From Diacronema lutheri (taxonomy: Eukaryota > Haptophyta > Pavlovophyceae > Pavlovales > Pavlovaceae), in assembly GCA_019448385.1 (NCBI GenBank), contig JAGTXO010000003.1:248001-312000 (forward strand): a DNA stretch of 64,000 nucleotides. The letters are read 5' to 3'. Below the pieces are notes generated by a model. It did no database searches. It was not told the origin of the DNA and saw only the letters and a list, made by a program, of their open reading frames with translations. Shown here piece by piece: positions 10,468 to 19,888 of the stretch. A program made the translations under genes and the position numbers. Position 1 is the stretch's first letter, and each line of letters opens with the position of its first letter.

Positions 10468-11955
10468 TCAGTGCGCACGGCCCTCGACGACGGCCCACGT
10501 GGCCTCGCGCCCCTCCTCGACGAGCAGCGCGCGCTCCGCCAGGTTCACCGTCGGGCACACGTGCCGCGGGCAGAGCAACAGAAGGTCGCCACGCCGCGGC
10601 TTCACGCCGCTCGCCGCGGCCGCGGCCGCGTCGTCCTCGCCGCCGCGCGCGCGCGCGGCGGCGCGCGCGCCCTCGCCCGCCGGCAACCATCGGATGGGCA
10701 GGTGCTCCTCAAAGGGGCGCAAGGCGAGGAGGCCGGGCGCGCCGACCGCGTCCGCGCACGGGTCGCCCGTCTCGGCCGCGAGCGACTTGGAGCCGGCGTC
10801 GCACGTCAGCACGTCGGGCGCGGGGCACGAGACGACGGACGTGAGGACGAGCGCGGCGGGCCGCAGCCCGAGCGACGCGCACGTCTGCTCGAGTGTCCGC
10901 CCGTCCGCGAACACGACGGTGCCGGGCGACACCTGGTGCGTGCCCGTCGAGCGCGCGCGCACCGCCGCGGCGTGCCGCGCGCCGAGCGCGGCGTGGTCGA
11001 GCGCGCCCTCGAAAGTGGGCGTGCCCGACGTGACGAGCGGCACGTGCTCCGCGCGGCCAAAAGGCGAGTCGCCAAACGGGAGAGCGTCCAAAGTGGCGAG
11101 GAGGCCATCGTACGACGATGGCGGCGGATTGTGCCCGTCGTACCTGCGGCGCGGGCAAAGGCGGGCATGGGCGGGCATGGGCGGGCGAGGGCGAGCGAGG
11201 GCCGAGCGGACGCGGCTTGAGCGGAGTGAGGCTGTGGACCGGGCGGGCCGAATGCCGGACGGATTCCGGCCCGCCGCGCTCGTCGCGGGCGTCTCGGCAT
11301 GCCAGCACGCCTGACGCGCAGCAGCACGCGCGCACCAGTGCACGCCGCGGAATCGCTCGCCGAGCTGGCGGACCGTCGCACCGGCGGTCGCCTTGTCAGC
11401 AGCAGGGCAGCCCGTGCGGTCAAACGCGCCGCTCGGTGAGGAGGGGTCGGGGCCGGCGGACGGGTTGAGGTCGAGCCAGCCGCCAAGCCCGGCGGGCAGC
11501 GCCGCTGCCGTCTCGGGCGCCTCGACGAGCAGCGAGACCGACGTGCCGAGCGCGCGCGAAGCGTGCGCAGACGTCGCCTCCGCCAGCCGCCTCGCGTTGG
11601 GCGCGGACTGGTGGTTGCACAGCAGGTCGACGCCGTGCACGCGCTCCTCGGCGACCACATCGAGGAAGAGCGCGGCCTCGCGCACCGTCGCGCACTTGAA
11701 CGAGCGCACGCCCGCGCGCAGCAGATGCGCCCACACGGGCCTCAGCTTCGTCGTCTTGAGGTGCGGCCGCCAGCGTGCCGCGCCGCCCGCGCGCGAGATC
11801 ATGCGCGAAACGTTGGCGCGGACGTCGTCCATGAAGACAACTAGCGAGGGCGTGGGCAGCGTGTCGCGCAGCTCGGGCGGCAGCAGCCGCCAGTAGGGCG
11901 ACGCGTCCCCAAGGACGCGCCACATTTTGGCCGTCGCAGCAGCACTGCCCGCCAT
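10468..11955 (-). CDS. D-serine dehydratase / D-threonine aldolase-type PLP enzyme
   Basis: Fold-type III pyridoxal-phosphate enzyme acting on D-amino acids. It has two exons (11955-11336 and 11143-10468) separated by a 192-bp GT-AG intron whose donor is GTGCGCGCGT. Splicing rebuilds the strand GVHWYDGHN, which confirms the junction. The 431-residue product has the PLP-lysine motif RPHLKTTK (Lys67), a TIM-barrel-like middle, and HQVSPGTVVFADG. Near the C-terminus, RHVCPTVN carries the His-x-Cys pair that binds zinc in eukaryotic D-serine dehydratases. That pair favours the dehydratase/D-threonine aldolase metal-dependent group over simple alanine racemases. The intron length is a multiple of three, so the unspliced frame stays open. 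The gene is divergent from the DNAJC11-like gene, with 78 bp between start codons. Confidence 0.88.
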   Translation of the reverse strand: MAGSAAATAKMWRVLGDASPYWRLLPPELRDTLPTPSLVVFMDDVRANVSRMISRAGGAARWRPHLKTTKLRPVWAHLLRAGVRSFKCATVREAALFLDVVAEERVHGVDLLCNHQSAPNARRLAEATSAHASRALGTSVSLLVEAPETAAALPAGLGGWLDLNPSAGPDPSSPSGAFDRTGCPAADKATAGATVRQLGERFRGVHWCARAAARQACWHAETPATSAAGRNPSGIRPARSTASLRSSRVRSALARPRPPMPAHARLCPRRRYDGHNPPPSSYDGLLATLDALPFGDSPFGRAEHVPLVTSGTPTFEGALDHAALGARHAAAVRARSTGTHQVSPGTVVFADGRTLEQTCASLGLRPAALVLTSVVSCPAPDVLTCDAGSKSLAAETGDPCADAVGAPGLLALRPFEEHLPIRWLPAGEGARAAARARGGEDDAAAAAASGVKPRRGDLLLLCPRHVCPTVNLAERALLVEEGREATWAVVEGRAH

Positions 11956-12033
11956 TGGTGTGTTGTGTTCCGCGCGCTCGCTCGTGCACGCACAGGCGCC
12001 GACGCGTCGAAAGAGGACGCCGGCCGAAAGAGG

Positions 12034-13245
12034 ATGGAGGAGGAGGAGGAGGCGTTCAGCGCCCTCGCGCCCGCGGACGATGAGCGCGATGCGCTCTACC
12101 GTTCGCTTGGCCTCGCGCGCACCGCGCGCGACACGGACGTCGCGTCCGCCTACCGCCGGCTCGCGCGGCTGTACCACCCGGACCGCCACCCGGGCGCGGA
12201 TCGCGAGCACGCGGCGCGGCGGTGGACGGAAATCTCGGGCGCGCACGACGTGCTCGCCGACCCACGCCGACGCTTCCTCTACGACCACCACGGCGCCGCC
12301 GCCGTCTCGCCCAATGCGCCCGGCGGCCAGACGGCGGTCGGCGCGGCGCTCAAGTCGCCCGAGGAGCTGCGCGCCCTCTTTGCTCGCCAGCAGCAGCGCG
12401 AGTGGGCGGCGGCGCGCGAGGCGCGGCTGCGCGCGTCGGCCACGTCGGTGCTCTCCCTCTCGATTGCCGACCCGCTCGACACGCTCCTCGACCCGCGCAA
12501 GCGCCGCGCCGCCGCGCGCGCCGCCGCGCGCTCGGCGGAAGCGACGAATGGCTGGTGCGGCACCGGCCTCGTCGGCGCGTGGCTCGAGCTGCTGCGGCCC
12601 GAGCTGCAGTCGGCGGCAGGCTCGACGTCGATGCGGCTACGCCTCTCGCGCGCGCCCGACGCCACCGCGCCGCCGCCCGCCGCCGCGCCCGCCGGCGGCG
12701 CGGCGGGTGGCGCGGCACCCGGCGGCGGCAAGCGTGAGAAGGCGACAGAACTGTCGATTGACACGTCGTTCGTGCAGCGCAACGGCCTGGGCGCGTCGAC
12801 CCTCTCGCTCGGTGTGCAGCGCGCGCTCTCGGCGCACGCGAGCGCCGGAGTCGGCTGTCAGCTCGGGCCCCGCCCGTCGGCGCACGCGCACGCCAGCCGC
12901 CGCGTCTCGTCGCACGCGACGCTCGCCCTCTCGGCGCGCGCGGCGGCGGGTGGCGGCGCGCTCGCCGAGCTGCGCGCGAGCCGCGCGCTGGGCAGCCGGC
13001 GCACGTGCGAGCTCGCCGTCGGCGCTGGCGGCTCGGCGCGCGCGGGCAGTGCCGGCCTCGCCACGTCCTCTGTCGGCGTCAAGGTTGGCGGGAAGGGGCG
13101 AGGCGCGGCCGACCCGATGGCACGCGCGCGAGCGCGCGCGGCGTGGGCGGAGGCGAGCACGGCGTGGGCCGAGGCGGCGGCGAACGCGGCGGCGAACGCC
13201 GCGCAGGCCGCGCACGGCCGCGCGGCCGCGCGCGGCGGCGACGGC

Positions 13246-13279
<34 letters not shown>

Positions 13280-15114
13280 GCGGCCGCGGCGGCGGCGGCC
13301 GCGCCGGCAGCGCTTCGGCGCCAAGTGCCGCTGAGGCTTCGTCTCTCGCACTGCGCGAGCTGCTGCCGGCGCTGCCGAGCGGCGCCACGCACGCGCTGCG
13401 TGTGCTCCTGCTGTGTGCGCGCGAGCTCGCGCGGCCCGCGCGCGGCGCGCACGACGACGGCGCGCACGACGACGGCGCGGACGGTGGCGCGGACGGTGGC
13501 GACGCGCGCGCCGCGCGCGCCGGCGCGCGCAAGAGCGGCGTCTTTCGCCTCCTCCGCCAGCGCGCGTCGGCGCACGTTGTGTCGTGGTCACTCGAGGCGC
13601 GCGCGTCTGGCTTGGACATCGAGTGCGGTTGGAAGCTCTGCTGGCGCCACTCGGCGATGACCAAGACGCGCATCAGCTCGTCGCTGTCCGTTGCATCCGG
13701 ACTCAGCGCGTCCGCGCACGTCGAGCGCGTGATCTCTGCCGGCTCGCGCTCGGCGCTCGGCTGCACGTTGCAGTGCGGCCGGTCTGGCGCGCACATCAAG
13801 GTGCGTGCCGAGCGCGGCGGCTTCCGCATTCTCCTCCCCGTCTATCTCGGCAGCGCTCGAGGCGGCACGTCGGCGGCGGCGCTCGCGTGGGCGGTGGCGA
13901 GCGGCGCGGTACGCTGGCTCGTTGTCGAGCGCAGCCGGCGGAGGCGGCGCGCGCGCAGGCGGCGAGCGCGCATTGCCGAGGCGGCGAACGCGACGATGGA
14001 AGCCGAGGCGAGCGCGGCGGCGGAGGCGCGCATTCGCGGCGCGGAGGCGCGCAAGTCGGCGTCGGACGAAGAGGACTACGACGGTGAGCGGAGGCGTGGG
14101 GCGTCGGGTGGGGAGGCGTGGACGGGCGTGAGCGTGCCTCGCCCCTTTGCCGACTCGCCGCATCCCGCACCCGGCCGCCCGTCGCTCCTGCGATGGCCCT
14201 ACCTCACATGCACCCAACCAAATCACCTCGCCCCCCCCCCCCCCCCCCCCCCCCCCTCCCCCTTACCCTGAGATCGCAGGCCTGCTCATCGACGTTGCGC
14301 TCTACGGTCTCCTCCCACACATGGCCGCGTCGCCGTCCACACCCTCCCCCTTCTATGACGAGCTCTGCCGCTGCCTCGCGCCCGCATCCGCCCGCTCGGC
14401 CCCGGCCGAGTCCCCACCCGCACGGCCGCGCCACGAGCGCCGTGCGCAGCTGCTGCGCGCGCGCGGGTTGGTCGATGTGACGGTGGTGTTGCAGTCCCTC
14501 GTCGAGAGGGGGCACCTCGCTCTGCCCGCAGGTGCGCGCACGCGCGCGCGCGCTCGGTGTGCGCCGCGTCACGGGCAGAACACGCGCGCGCGCAGAGCGC
14601 GGCGCCCGTGTGCGCATGCGCCTGCACGCACCAACTGCCCACTGGCCAACTGCCCACTGGCCAACTGCCCACTGGCCAACTGCCCACTGGCCAACTGCCC
14701 ACTGGCCAACGCGCGCCCCACTCGCGGCCATGGCGCGTCGTCCGCGGCGCCCGCGCGCATGCCGCAGGCGCAAAGGCCGGGCTGCCCGCATTCTACCGCC
14801 CGCGGCTCTGCGCGGCGCACGCGATCAGCGCCGACGGCCAAGCCGCGTCGGTGCGCGAGCCGCTCCCATCGCTCGGCGAGGATTTCCCGCCACTCGACCA
14901 GCTTGCGATCGGCGCGGAGGATGGCGGTGACGGCGATGCCGGCGGTGGCGCCCGTGGCGGCGCCGGCGCCGCGAGCGCGCGCGGTGGAGTGGCGTCGGTA
15001 GAGCTCATACCGGCCGATGCGCCGCTGCGCCTGTTCGTCGCCTACCGGCTGCGCGGCGAGACGCGGCGGCTCGTGCTCGAGGACGATCAGCCGCTGGCCC
15101 TCGGGGATGCGTGA
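12034..15114 (+). CDS. DNAJC11-like J-domain protein (mitochondrial cristae organisation)
   Basis: Three exons: 12034-14083, 14280-14531 and 14768-15114, giving about 882 residues. The J domain is at the N terminus (DDERDALYRSLGLAR through YHPDRHPG), with the HPD that stimulates Hsp70. A beta-rich middle follows, then the C-terminal DUF3395 region: GLLIDVALYG at the start of exon 2, VDVTVVLQSLV, then AKAGLPAFYRPRL and LRLFVAYRLRGE in exon 3. This order is diagnostic of DNAJC11, which works with the MICOS/SAM complexes of the mitochondrial membranes. Both junctions restore conserved sequence. Intron 1 has a 26-C run and intron 2 has a 15-bp minisatellite. The start is the ATG at 12034, before an acidic MEEEEE. 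Ala/Gly inserts make it longer than animal homologues. Confidence 0.9.
14231..14256 (+). repeat. Poly-C run (26 C) in DNAJC11-like intron 1
   Basis: Twenty-six uninterrupted C, 24 bp before the acceptor GATCGCAG. It is on the sense strand, like the run in the kinesin intron. Confidence 0.85.
14632..14710 (+). repeat. 15-bp intronic minisatellite
   Basis: Five identical copies of CAACTGCCCACTGGC plus a partial copy, inside intron 2 of the DNAJC11-like gene. The perfect copies suggest recent expansion. Confidence 0.9.
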
Positions 15115-15191
15115 GAGACGCTGTCGGGCGAGGGCGACCTCGCCACCGAGACTGGGCCCACTGGACGTCACCTCCACGGCGAGTGTTGCTA

Positions 15192-15611
15192 TCAACATGG
15201 GGCGCCGCCGCCGCCGCCGCCGTGCGGGCCCGGCGGCGTGCCCTCGGCCCGAGGCGGACGGCCGGCGCCGTGCGGCAGCCCCGAGGCAGGCGCGGCGGGG
15301 TTCGCGGGACGCGCGCGCGCCGCGATTTGTAGCCACGAGTTCGGGTGGAGGATCATCTCGTACGTCGGCGCAAAGTAGTGCTGCGGCTGCACGTGCGCGC
15401 GCCCGTCCCAGCCCGGGCGCGCAGCCGTCGTCGGGCCGAGCTCGCGCGCGTACTGGATGAGGTCGAGCGGGTCGGCCGGGCGGGCGCGCGCCACATCGTG
15501 CGCGTCGAGCGCCTCCGCAGCGCGGTGCAGCAGCCCGCCGAGCTGCGCCTCCACGTCTTGCAGGACGTCGAGCACCGCGACGAGCTGGTCGCCACGCGGC
15601 GACGCCGCCAT
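15192..15611 (-). CDS. Mediator complex subunit 4-like protein
   Basis: A 139-residue protein. Residues 8-40 form a heptad-like helix (LVAVLDVLQDVEAQLGGLL). Then comes PLDLIQYARELGPTTAARPGW, which resembles the MED4 signature in which a DLI-YA-RIS segment is followed by a Pro-Trp loop. MED4 belongs to the middle module of Mediator, which links activators to RNA polymerase II. After HYFAPTYEMILHPNSWLQIA the sequence becomes Pro/Gly-rich and ends. The start is the ATG at 15611, which is 28 bp from the divergent start of the DUF1995 gene. The stop is 77 bp from the DNAJC11-like stop, convergent. The coding call rests on the motif and on good packing with neighbours; the family assignment is tentative because the motif is short. 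Confidence 0.55.
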   Translation of the reverse strand: MAASPRGDQLVAVLDVLQDVEAQLGGLLHRAAEALDAHDVARARPADPLDLIQYARELGPTTAARPGWDGRAHVQPQHYFAPTYEMILHPNSWLQIAARARPANPAAPASGLPHGAGRPPRAEGTPPGPHGGGGGGAPC

Positions 15612-15639
15612 CGCTGTCGACGGTCAGCCTCCGTCGTCC

Positions 15640-17310
15640 ATGCGCGCCGACGTGCTCGTCCTCGGCGCGCTCGTCGCGGCGGCGGCGCGGCCCGCCGACG
15701 GGGCGCTGGTCGCGCGCGCGTGGCGCTCGGTGCGCGCCGCCGCTCCGGCCCGCGCGCGCCCGTCGGGCGCAGCCGTGCGCGGCGCGGCGGACGGCGACGC
15801 GCCAGCCGCGCGCGGACCGTCGGCGCTCGCGCTCGAGCAGACGGCCGCGTTCCTCAACGCGGAGGTACCCGAGCTGGTGATCGAGCTCGCGCGCGCGTAC
15901 ACGCCGGCGGGCGAGGCTGAGCGCCGCGCCAACGTCTGGTCGCGCGGCTCGTACGTCCTCGAGTCAGCGCGCGTGACCGGTGTGAGCGCGTCTGGCGGGC
16001 TGAACATCGAGAGCGCCGTCTCGCGGCGCGGGCGCGCGGGCGTCGAGCTCGAGGCGGGCGCGGTGCCGTGGCTCGGCGGTGGCGCGGCGTGCGACGAGGA
16101 CGGGCTCGTGCGCGAGCTTCTCCGCCTCGCCAACGCGCTCGGCCGCGCGCGCGATGGCGCGGCGCTGCTGCGGCTGCCAATCGGCAGCGGCCGGTGGTCG
16201 CTTCCGGACAACTGGCGCCTCAACGCGACGCCGCACCCGGCGGGCGTGCGCAACCGCTTCTACTCAGAGGTCTTCGACGCGCTCTCCGCCGCGCTCCGCG
16301 CGCCCGACTGCCCGTCGCGGCTGCGCGTCACGACTCTCTTCCCGGAGCTCAACCAGGCCATGGACGTGTACCGAGGCGCGACCCTTCTCGAGATGATCCG
16401 CGAAGTCTCGCTGCGCCTCGCGACAGGCGGGCCCGCGCGCGCAGCGGCCGATGGCGACGGCGACGGCGACGGCGGCGCGGCGCGCGTGCGCCCTCTCAAC
16501 GTGCGCATCTGCGTGCAGGCGTCGATGGGGCAGGGCGTCTTCACGGGCTTGCCCCTCGCCATCTCCGGGCTGCGAAAGACGATGGAAGTCATGGACTGGC
16601 AGGCGGAGGAGGGCGGGCGCTTCGAGGGGATTCTCGGCACATCGGGCGAGGCGGACGGCAGGCCGGCGGGCGATCGCTTCGTGGGCTCGGACGCCGAGCG
16701 TTCGGCCGCGCCGCCCACGCCGGCCGGCGCGCGCGGGCGCGTGCGTTTCGGCGCGGTCGAGCGCGACGTGGTGCAGCCAGGCGACGACCTCGTCTTCGTG
16801 CTCGCGCCGCAGTCGATGCAGGGCGTGTGCATCGTTGGCCCACTCCAGCGTCTCGTCGCCGACGCGGAGGCGGTGGGCGCAAAGGTCTGCCTCGTCAACC
16901 CCGCGCTGCGCGACATACCGTCGGCGGCGGGCGTGATGCAGGTGAAGGGGCGCGCGGAGCGCATCGCCTTCGCCGCCTCGTTCGCCGACGTGTACACTTT
17001 CCGCTGCCTCTTCTTTGCGGGCCGCTTTGCCTTCCCGATCGTCGGTGCGCTCCGGTACTCCCTCGCAGACGCGCCCTTTTGGACCGTGTACCGGCGGCTC
17101 GAAGGCGAAGACCGCACGGGCGTGCCCGGCGTGAGCGAGCGGTACGAGCCCGTCGCGGCGTACGCGGCGGCGCCGAGTGGCGGCGGCGGCGGCGTCGCGG
17201 CGGACGCACGGCTGGTCGCACCGCTGCTGTGCGCGCCGCCGCCGTCCGAGGAGACGACCGAGCTGCTCGGCAGGGGGCAGGGCGGCGCGGCCGCGGCGAG
17301 GGCCAGATGA
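15640..17310 (+). CDS. DUF1995 (LPA3-type) putative plastid protein
   Basis: A 556-residue single-exon protein starting at the ATG at 15640. It opens with a hydrophobic, Arg/Ala-rich leader compatible with a targeting peptide. The DUF1995 features are recognisable: TTLFPELNQAMDVYRGATLLEM around residue 230, then LVFVLAPQSMQGVCIVGPL, ADAEAVGAKVCLVNPALRD and DVYTFRCLFFAGRFAFPIV. Plant members such as LPA3 (low PSII accumulation 3) help assemble photosystem II, so a role in photosynthetic membrane biogenesis is likely by family, not shown here. A GDGDGDGG insert and a Gly/Ala C-terminus are organism-specific low complexity. The presence of this family is one of the main hints that the organism has a plastid. 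Confidence 0.8.
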   Translation: MRADVLVLGALVAAAARPADGALVARAWRSVRAAAPARARPSGAAVRGAADGDAPAARGPSALALEQTAAFLNAEVPELVIELARAYTPAGEAERRANVWSRGSYVLESARVTGVSASGGLNIESAVSRRGRAGVELEAGAVPWLGGGAACDEDGLVRELLRLANALGRARDGAALLRLPIGSGRWSLPDNWRLNATPHPAGVRNRFYSEVFDALSAALRAPDCPSRLRVTTLFPELNQAMDVYRGATLLEMIREVSLRLATGGPARAAADGDGDGDGGAARVRPLNVRICVQASMGQGVFTGLPLAISGLRKTMEVMDWQAEEGGRFEGILGTSGEADGRPAGDRFVGSDAERSAAPPTPAGARGRVRFGAVERDVVQPGDDLVFVLAPQSMQGVCIVGPLQRLVADAEAVGAKVCLVNPALRDIPSAAGVMQVKGRAERIAFAASFADVYTFRCLFFAGRFAFPIVGALRYSLADAPFWTVYRRLEGEDRTGVPGVSERYEPVAAYAAAPSGGGGGVAADARLVAPLLCAPPPSEETTELLGRGQGGAAAARAR

Positions 17311-17504
17311 GAGCAAAAATGCGGAAAGGACGTGTGCCAGCCGGCCAGCCCCCAGCCCGCCAAGCGTCCGGCCGGCCACCAAAGGGCCGATGGCGATGCG
17401 CTGCGTTCGGCAGGGAGGTGAAAAAGAAAACATTAACAAAACTCCTTTTTCAAAAAGGACGGTTCGGTTTCAGGAGGTGGCGTCGTTAGGCGTTTCCCGC
17501 AGCC

Positions 17505-18555
17505 ATGGCCGTGGAGGAGAGCATCTACGCGCTGATCCCGCCCGTGGCGATGGTGACGCAGCGGCCGGCCATGTACAAGTCCAAGTTCCCCACCGGCGTC
17601 GCGCCCACCGCCTCCACGTTTGGCATGCATGGCACGTCCAAGCCGGGCGTGAAGAACGTGGGCGGCGCGATGGTCGAGGGCGAGGGGCCGCACCCCTTCA
17701 AAAAGGCGCACGCCACGTTCGGCAAGCCGGACAACCGGCCGTCGCCTAACGACATCCTGCGCGCGACCAAGCCCACGCTCGCCGACCGTGCGCGCGCGTG
17801 CGCCGAGCCTCGCCGCGCGGCCGCACGCACGGCGCAGGCCGGCACCACGTTCGCCCTCCCTCGCGCGCGCGCGCGCCGACGCGCCGTGCGGAGGCGCCGC
17901 CGGCCCATATCGCGCAGCCAAGCCGTTTGTCAGGCCCAAGCTTGCGCCGAGCAAGCCGCTCAATCCATCCAAGGAGGAGATTGCGATCGCGGCTGCGCGC
18001 GTCGCGGCGGCCGAGTCGGCGCCGCGCAAAAACTTTGTGCAGGCGAACGCGATCGAGAACATCCTCTCGGCGCCCAAGCGCGAAAGCGGGCCGGTAGACT
18101 GGCGGAAGAAGCCGGACTTTGGCAAGGTGCCCACCTACCTCAAGAACATCCAAAAGGAAATCGGCGAGGAGCACGAATACATCCGCGCGATGCACGAGGC
18201 GCAGGCGGCCGCCGCACCGCCCGGCATGCGCCTGATGGGCGAGGACGAGAAGATGGAGCTTGTGATCTCGCTCAAGACCAAGTGGGATGCGGTGAACAGC
18301 GAATACCAAAAGAGCAGCACGCTCTCGCTCGCCTCGCTCGACACGATCGGCAAGGTCAAGCGGTGAGAGCGCGCACGCGCGCTCTCGCGCGCGCGCGCAG
18401 CCGCCGAACGCGGCTCACGGTGGCGCATTCGCGCTCGCGCTACGCGCCGCTCGCGCAGGAAGGAAGGCTACGAAGCGCAGCTCGCACAGATCGAGAAGGA
18501 TATTGAAAAGCTCTCAAAGCCGGTCATCTGGGTGCACGACGACGGCAGCTACTGA
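17505..18555 (+). CDS. Enkurin-family flagellar protein
   Basis: Three exons: 17505-17787, 17918-18362 and 18459-18555, giving 274 residues. Enkurin is an axonemal microtubule inner protein and calmodulin-binding adaptor found in motile cilia. The start MAVEESIYALIPP matches the family's N-terminal consensus. The C-terminal enkurin domain contains KPDFGKVPTYLKNIQKEI, then an acidic helix and LKTKWDAVNSEYQK. Across intron 2 it continues as KVKRKEGYEAQLAQIEKD and ends KPVIWVHDDGSY. Both introns are GT-AG (130 and 96 bp), with donors GTGCGCGCG and GTGAGAGCG; phases agree on both sides. The last exon codes only 32 residues and would be missed by ORF calling. A partial copy of the recurrent upstream motif (GCGTCGTTAG) lies about 15 bp before the ATG. 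It indicates a flagellated organism. Confidence 0.9.
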
Positions 18556-18674
18556 CCGTGTTTACGGTAGAAGGCTCGTCTAAGTCTCGCTGCCAAGCTT
18601 AAGTCGGCGCCGCACAACTGGCGGCGTGAGTCGAAAACTTGGGGGCAGTACCCCCCCCTGCGCGCGGTCCCGCT

Positions 18675-19345
18675 TTATGCGCAGTTAAGCTCGAGGTCGT
18701 ACTCGCCGTCCGACGAGCCAAAGCCCTCGACCTTGATCCTGCGCGGCACGCCAGCACCGGGGGGTGAGGGCGGAAAGTCGGCACGAAGGCGCGCGCGCGC
18801 GCGAGCTCAGGCGACGGGGCGCCGCACATGTACGTCTTGGACGGGACCATCGGGAAGTCGTAGATGACCGAGTTGAGCGAAGACGGGTCCGAATAGCTGC
18901 CGCACAGCGTGCCATTGTCGTCGTCACTGAACGCGAGCTGCGTCTCCGACGAGCCCGGGCAGAACGGCGTATCGAAGATGGCGAGCTTGGTGTCAAAGTG
19001 CGAGAGGCACGTGTCGGCGGTGAGCGAGCCGCCGCTGCTCGGCGCGGTGAACTGCGCGCGCGGAGCGAGACGGGGCGTCAGCGCTTCCAAGCTAGGCGCG
19101 CAAATAGCACCGCGGCGCGCGCGGGCCACGGCGCCCAGGGCGCGCCGCGCGCGCGCGCGCGCGCGCGGAGGCGCTCGGGCGGCCGCGGGTCGCGCGCGCC
19201 GCGCGGCCGCGACCGCCGCTCCTGCCGAGGCCGCGTCAGCGCGCACCTGGAAATAGTGATCGCCTGAGCCGTCGCCCGCAAGCGAGTCGTCCATGATGCG
19301 GTCGCCGCACGTTGCGGTGCGCATGTTCGGCACGATGCAGCTCAT
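18675..19345 (-). CDS. Small pre-peptidase C-terminal-like beta-sandwich protein (5' end uncertain)
   Basis: Three exons on the minus strand: 19345-19247, 19051-18828 and 18738-18675. Splicing yields TCGDRIMDDSLAGDGSGDHYFQFTAP in parts, then LTADTCLSHFDTKLAIFD, a DDDNGTLCGSYS loop, and TYMIKVEGFGSSDGEYDLEL before the stop. This matches the bacterial-type pre-peptidase (PPC) / extracellular beta-sandwich pattern: GD-HYF, TADTC, FDT-L-ID, Y-I-V-GFG-S-G-Y-L. These are normally secreted modules. I see no signal peptide after the chosen ATG, so a further upstream exon may be missing; the sequence before 19345 could hold an acceptor. Intron donors are GTGCGCGCTG and GTGCGGCGCC. Two copies of the recurrent upstream motif lie 140-240 bp upstream in the expected orientation. 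Confidence 0.65.
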
Positions 19346-19483
19346 GGTCGACTTGCGGGAGGTGCGCAACTGACAAACTTCGGACGAAGGACATCAAATT
19401 TCCAATTGGTGGAGCTCAGGTGCCCCGCCAACAGATTATTAGTAAGACGTGCCCGCGGCCCGCGGCCCAACGTCTTACTTTTA

Positions 19484-19498
19484 TACTAACGACGCTTA
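19484..19498 (-). promoter_or_regulatory. Recurrent upstream motif, copy 3
   Basis: The minus strand reads TAAGCGTCGTTAGTA, then TAAAAGTAAG. It lies upstream of the minus-strand beta-sandwich gene, in the same relative orientation as the kinesin and Sel1 copies. Confidence 0.4.
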
Positions 19499-19567
19499 CA
19501 GGCGGGTCAGCAGGAGGGGCGCGCACGGGGCCGAGGCTGGACAAACGGAGCGAGCGAAAGGGCGTTA

Positions 19568-19582
19568 TACTAACGGCGCTTA
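19568..19582 (-). promoter_or_regulatory. Recurrent upstream motif, copy 4
   Basis: The minus strand reads TAAGCGCCGTTAGTA, then TAACGCC. It is 84 bp further upstream than copy 3; two copies before one gene is unique in this window. Confidence 0.4.
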
Positions 19583-19888
19583 CTTTTATGGGCCGAATGC
19601 CCCGTTCCGGCGACGCACGACAGGCATTTTGTGGCGCAGCGCTCGAGCTCCCAACCGGCCGCCTCGTGGGCTCTGCTGTGGCGAGCGCGCGATCGCCGGT
19701 GCGCCACGAGCCTTCGCTTGAGCGCGCGAGGCGCGGCGCCGCCAAGGCGCGCTGACGCCGCACTCTCAAGACTCTGGCGCCAAGTTGGCCGTGCACCCTC
19801 GCCAGCGCCCGGCGTGCGAGCGGGGCGATGCAAGCACAACGGGTCGAGGTGTGCAAGCCGCCCGCCGAGCCCACGCGCTTGCGGCCTT

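Larger units (their letters stand above)
19346..19888 (+). other. Intergenic region with paired motifs and an inverted repeat
   Basis: I see no convincing gene. The stretch is less GC-rich than its surroundings in part (19370-19500). It holds two copies of the recurrent upstream motif (19484-19498 and 19568-19582, minus orientation) and a perfect 10-bp inverted repeat, AGTAAGACGT at 19441-19450 with ACGTCTTACT at 19470-19479. It lies between the 5' side of the small beta-sandwich gene and the 3' end of the ARM-IQ gene. Confidence 0.5.
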
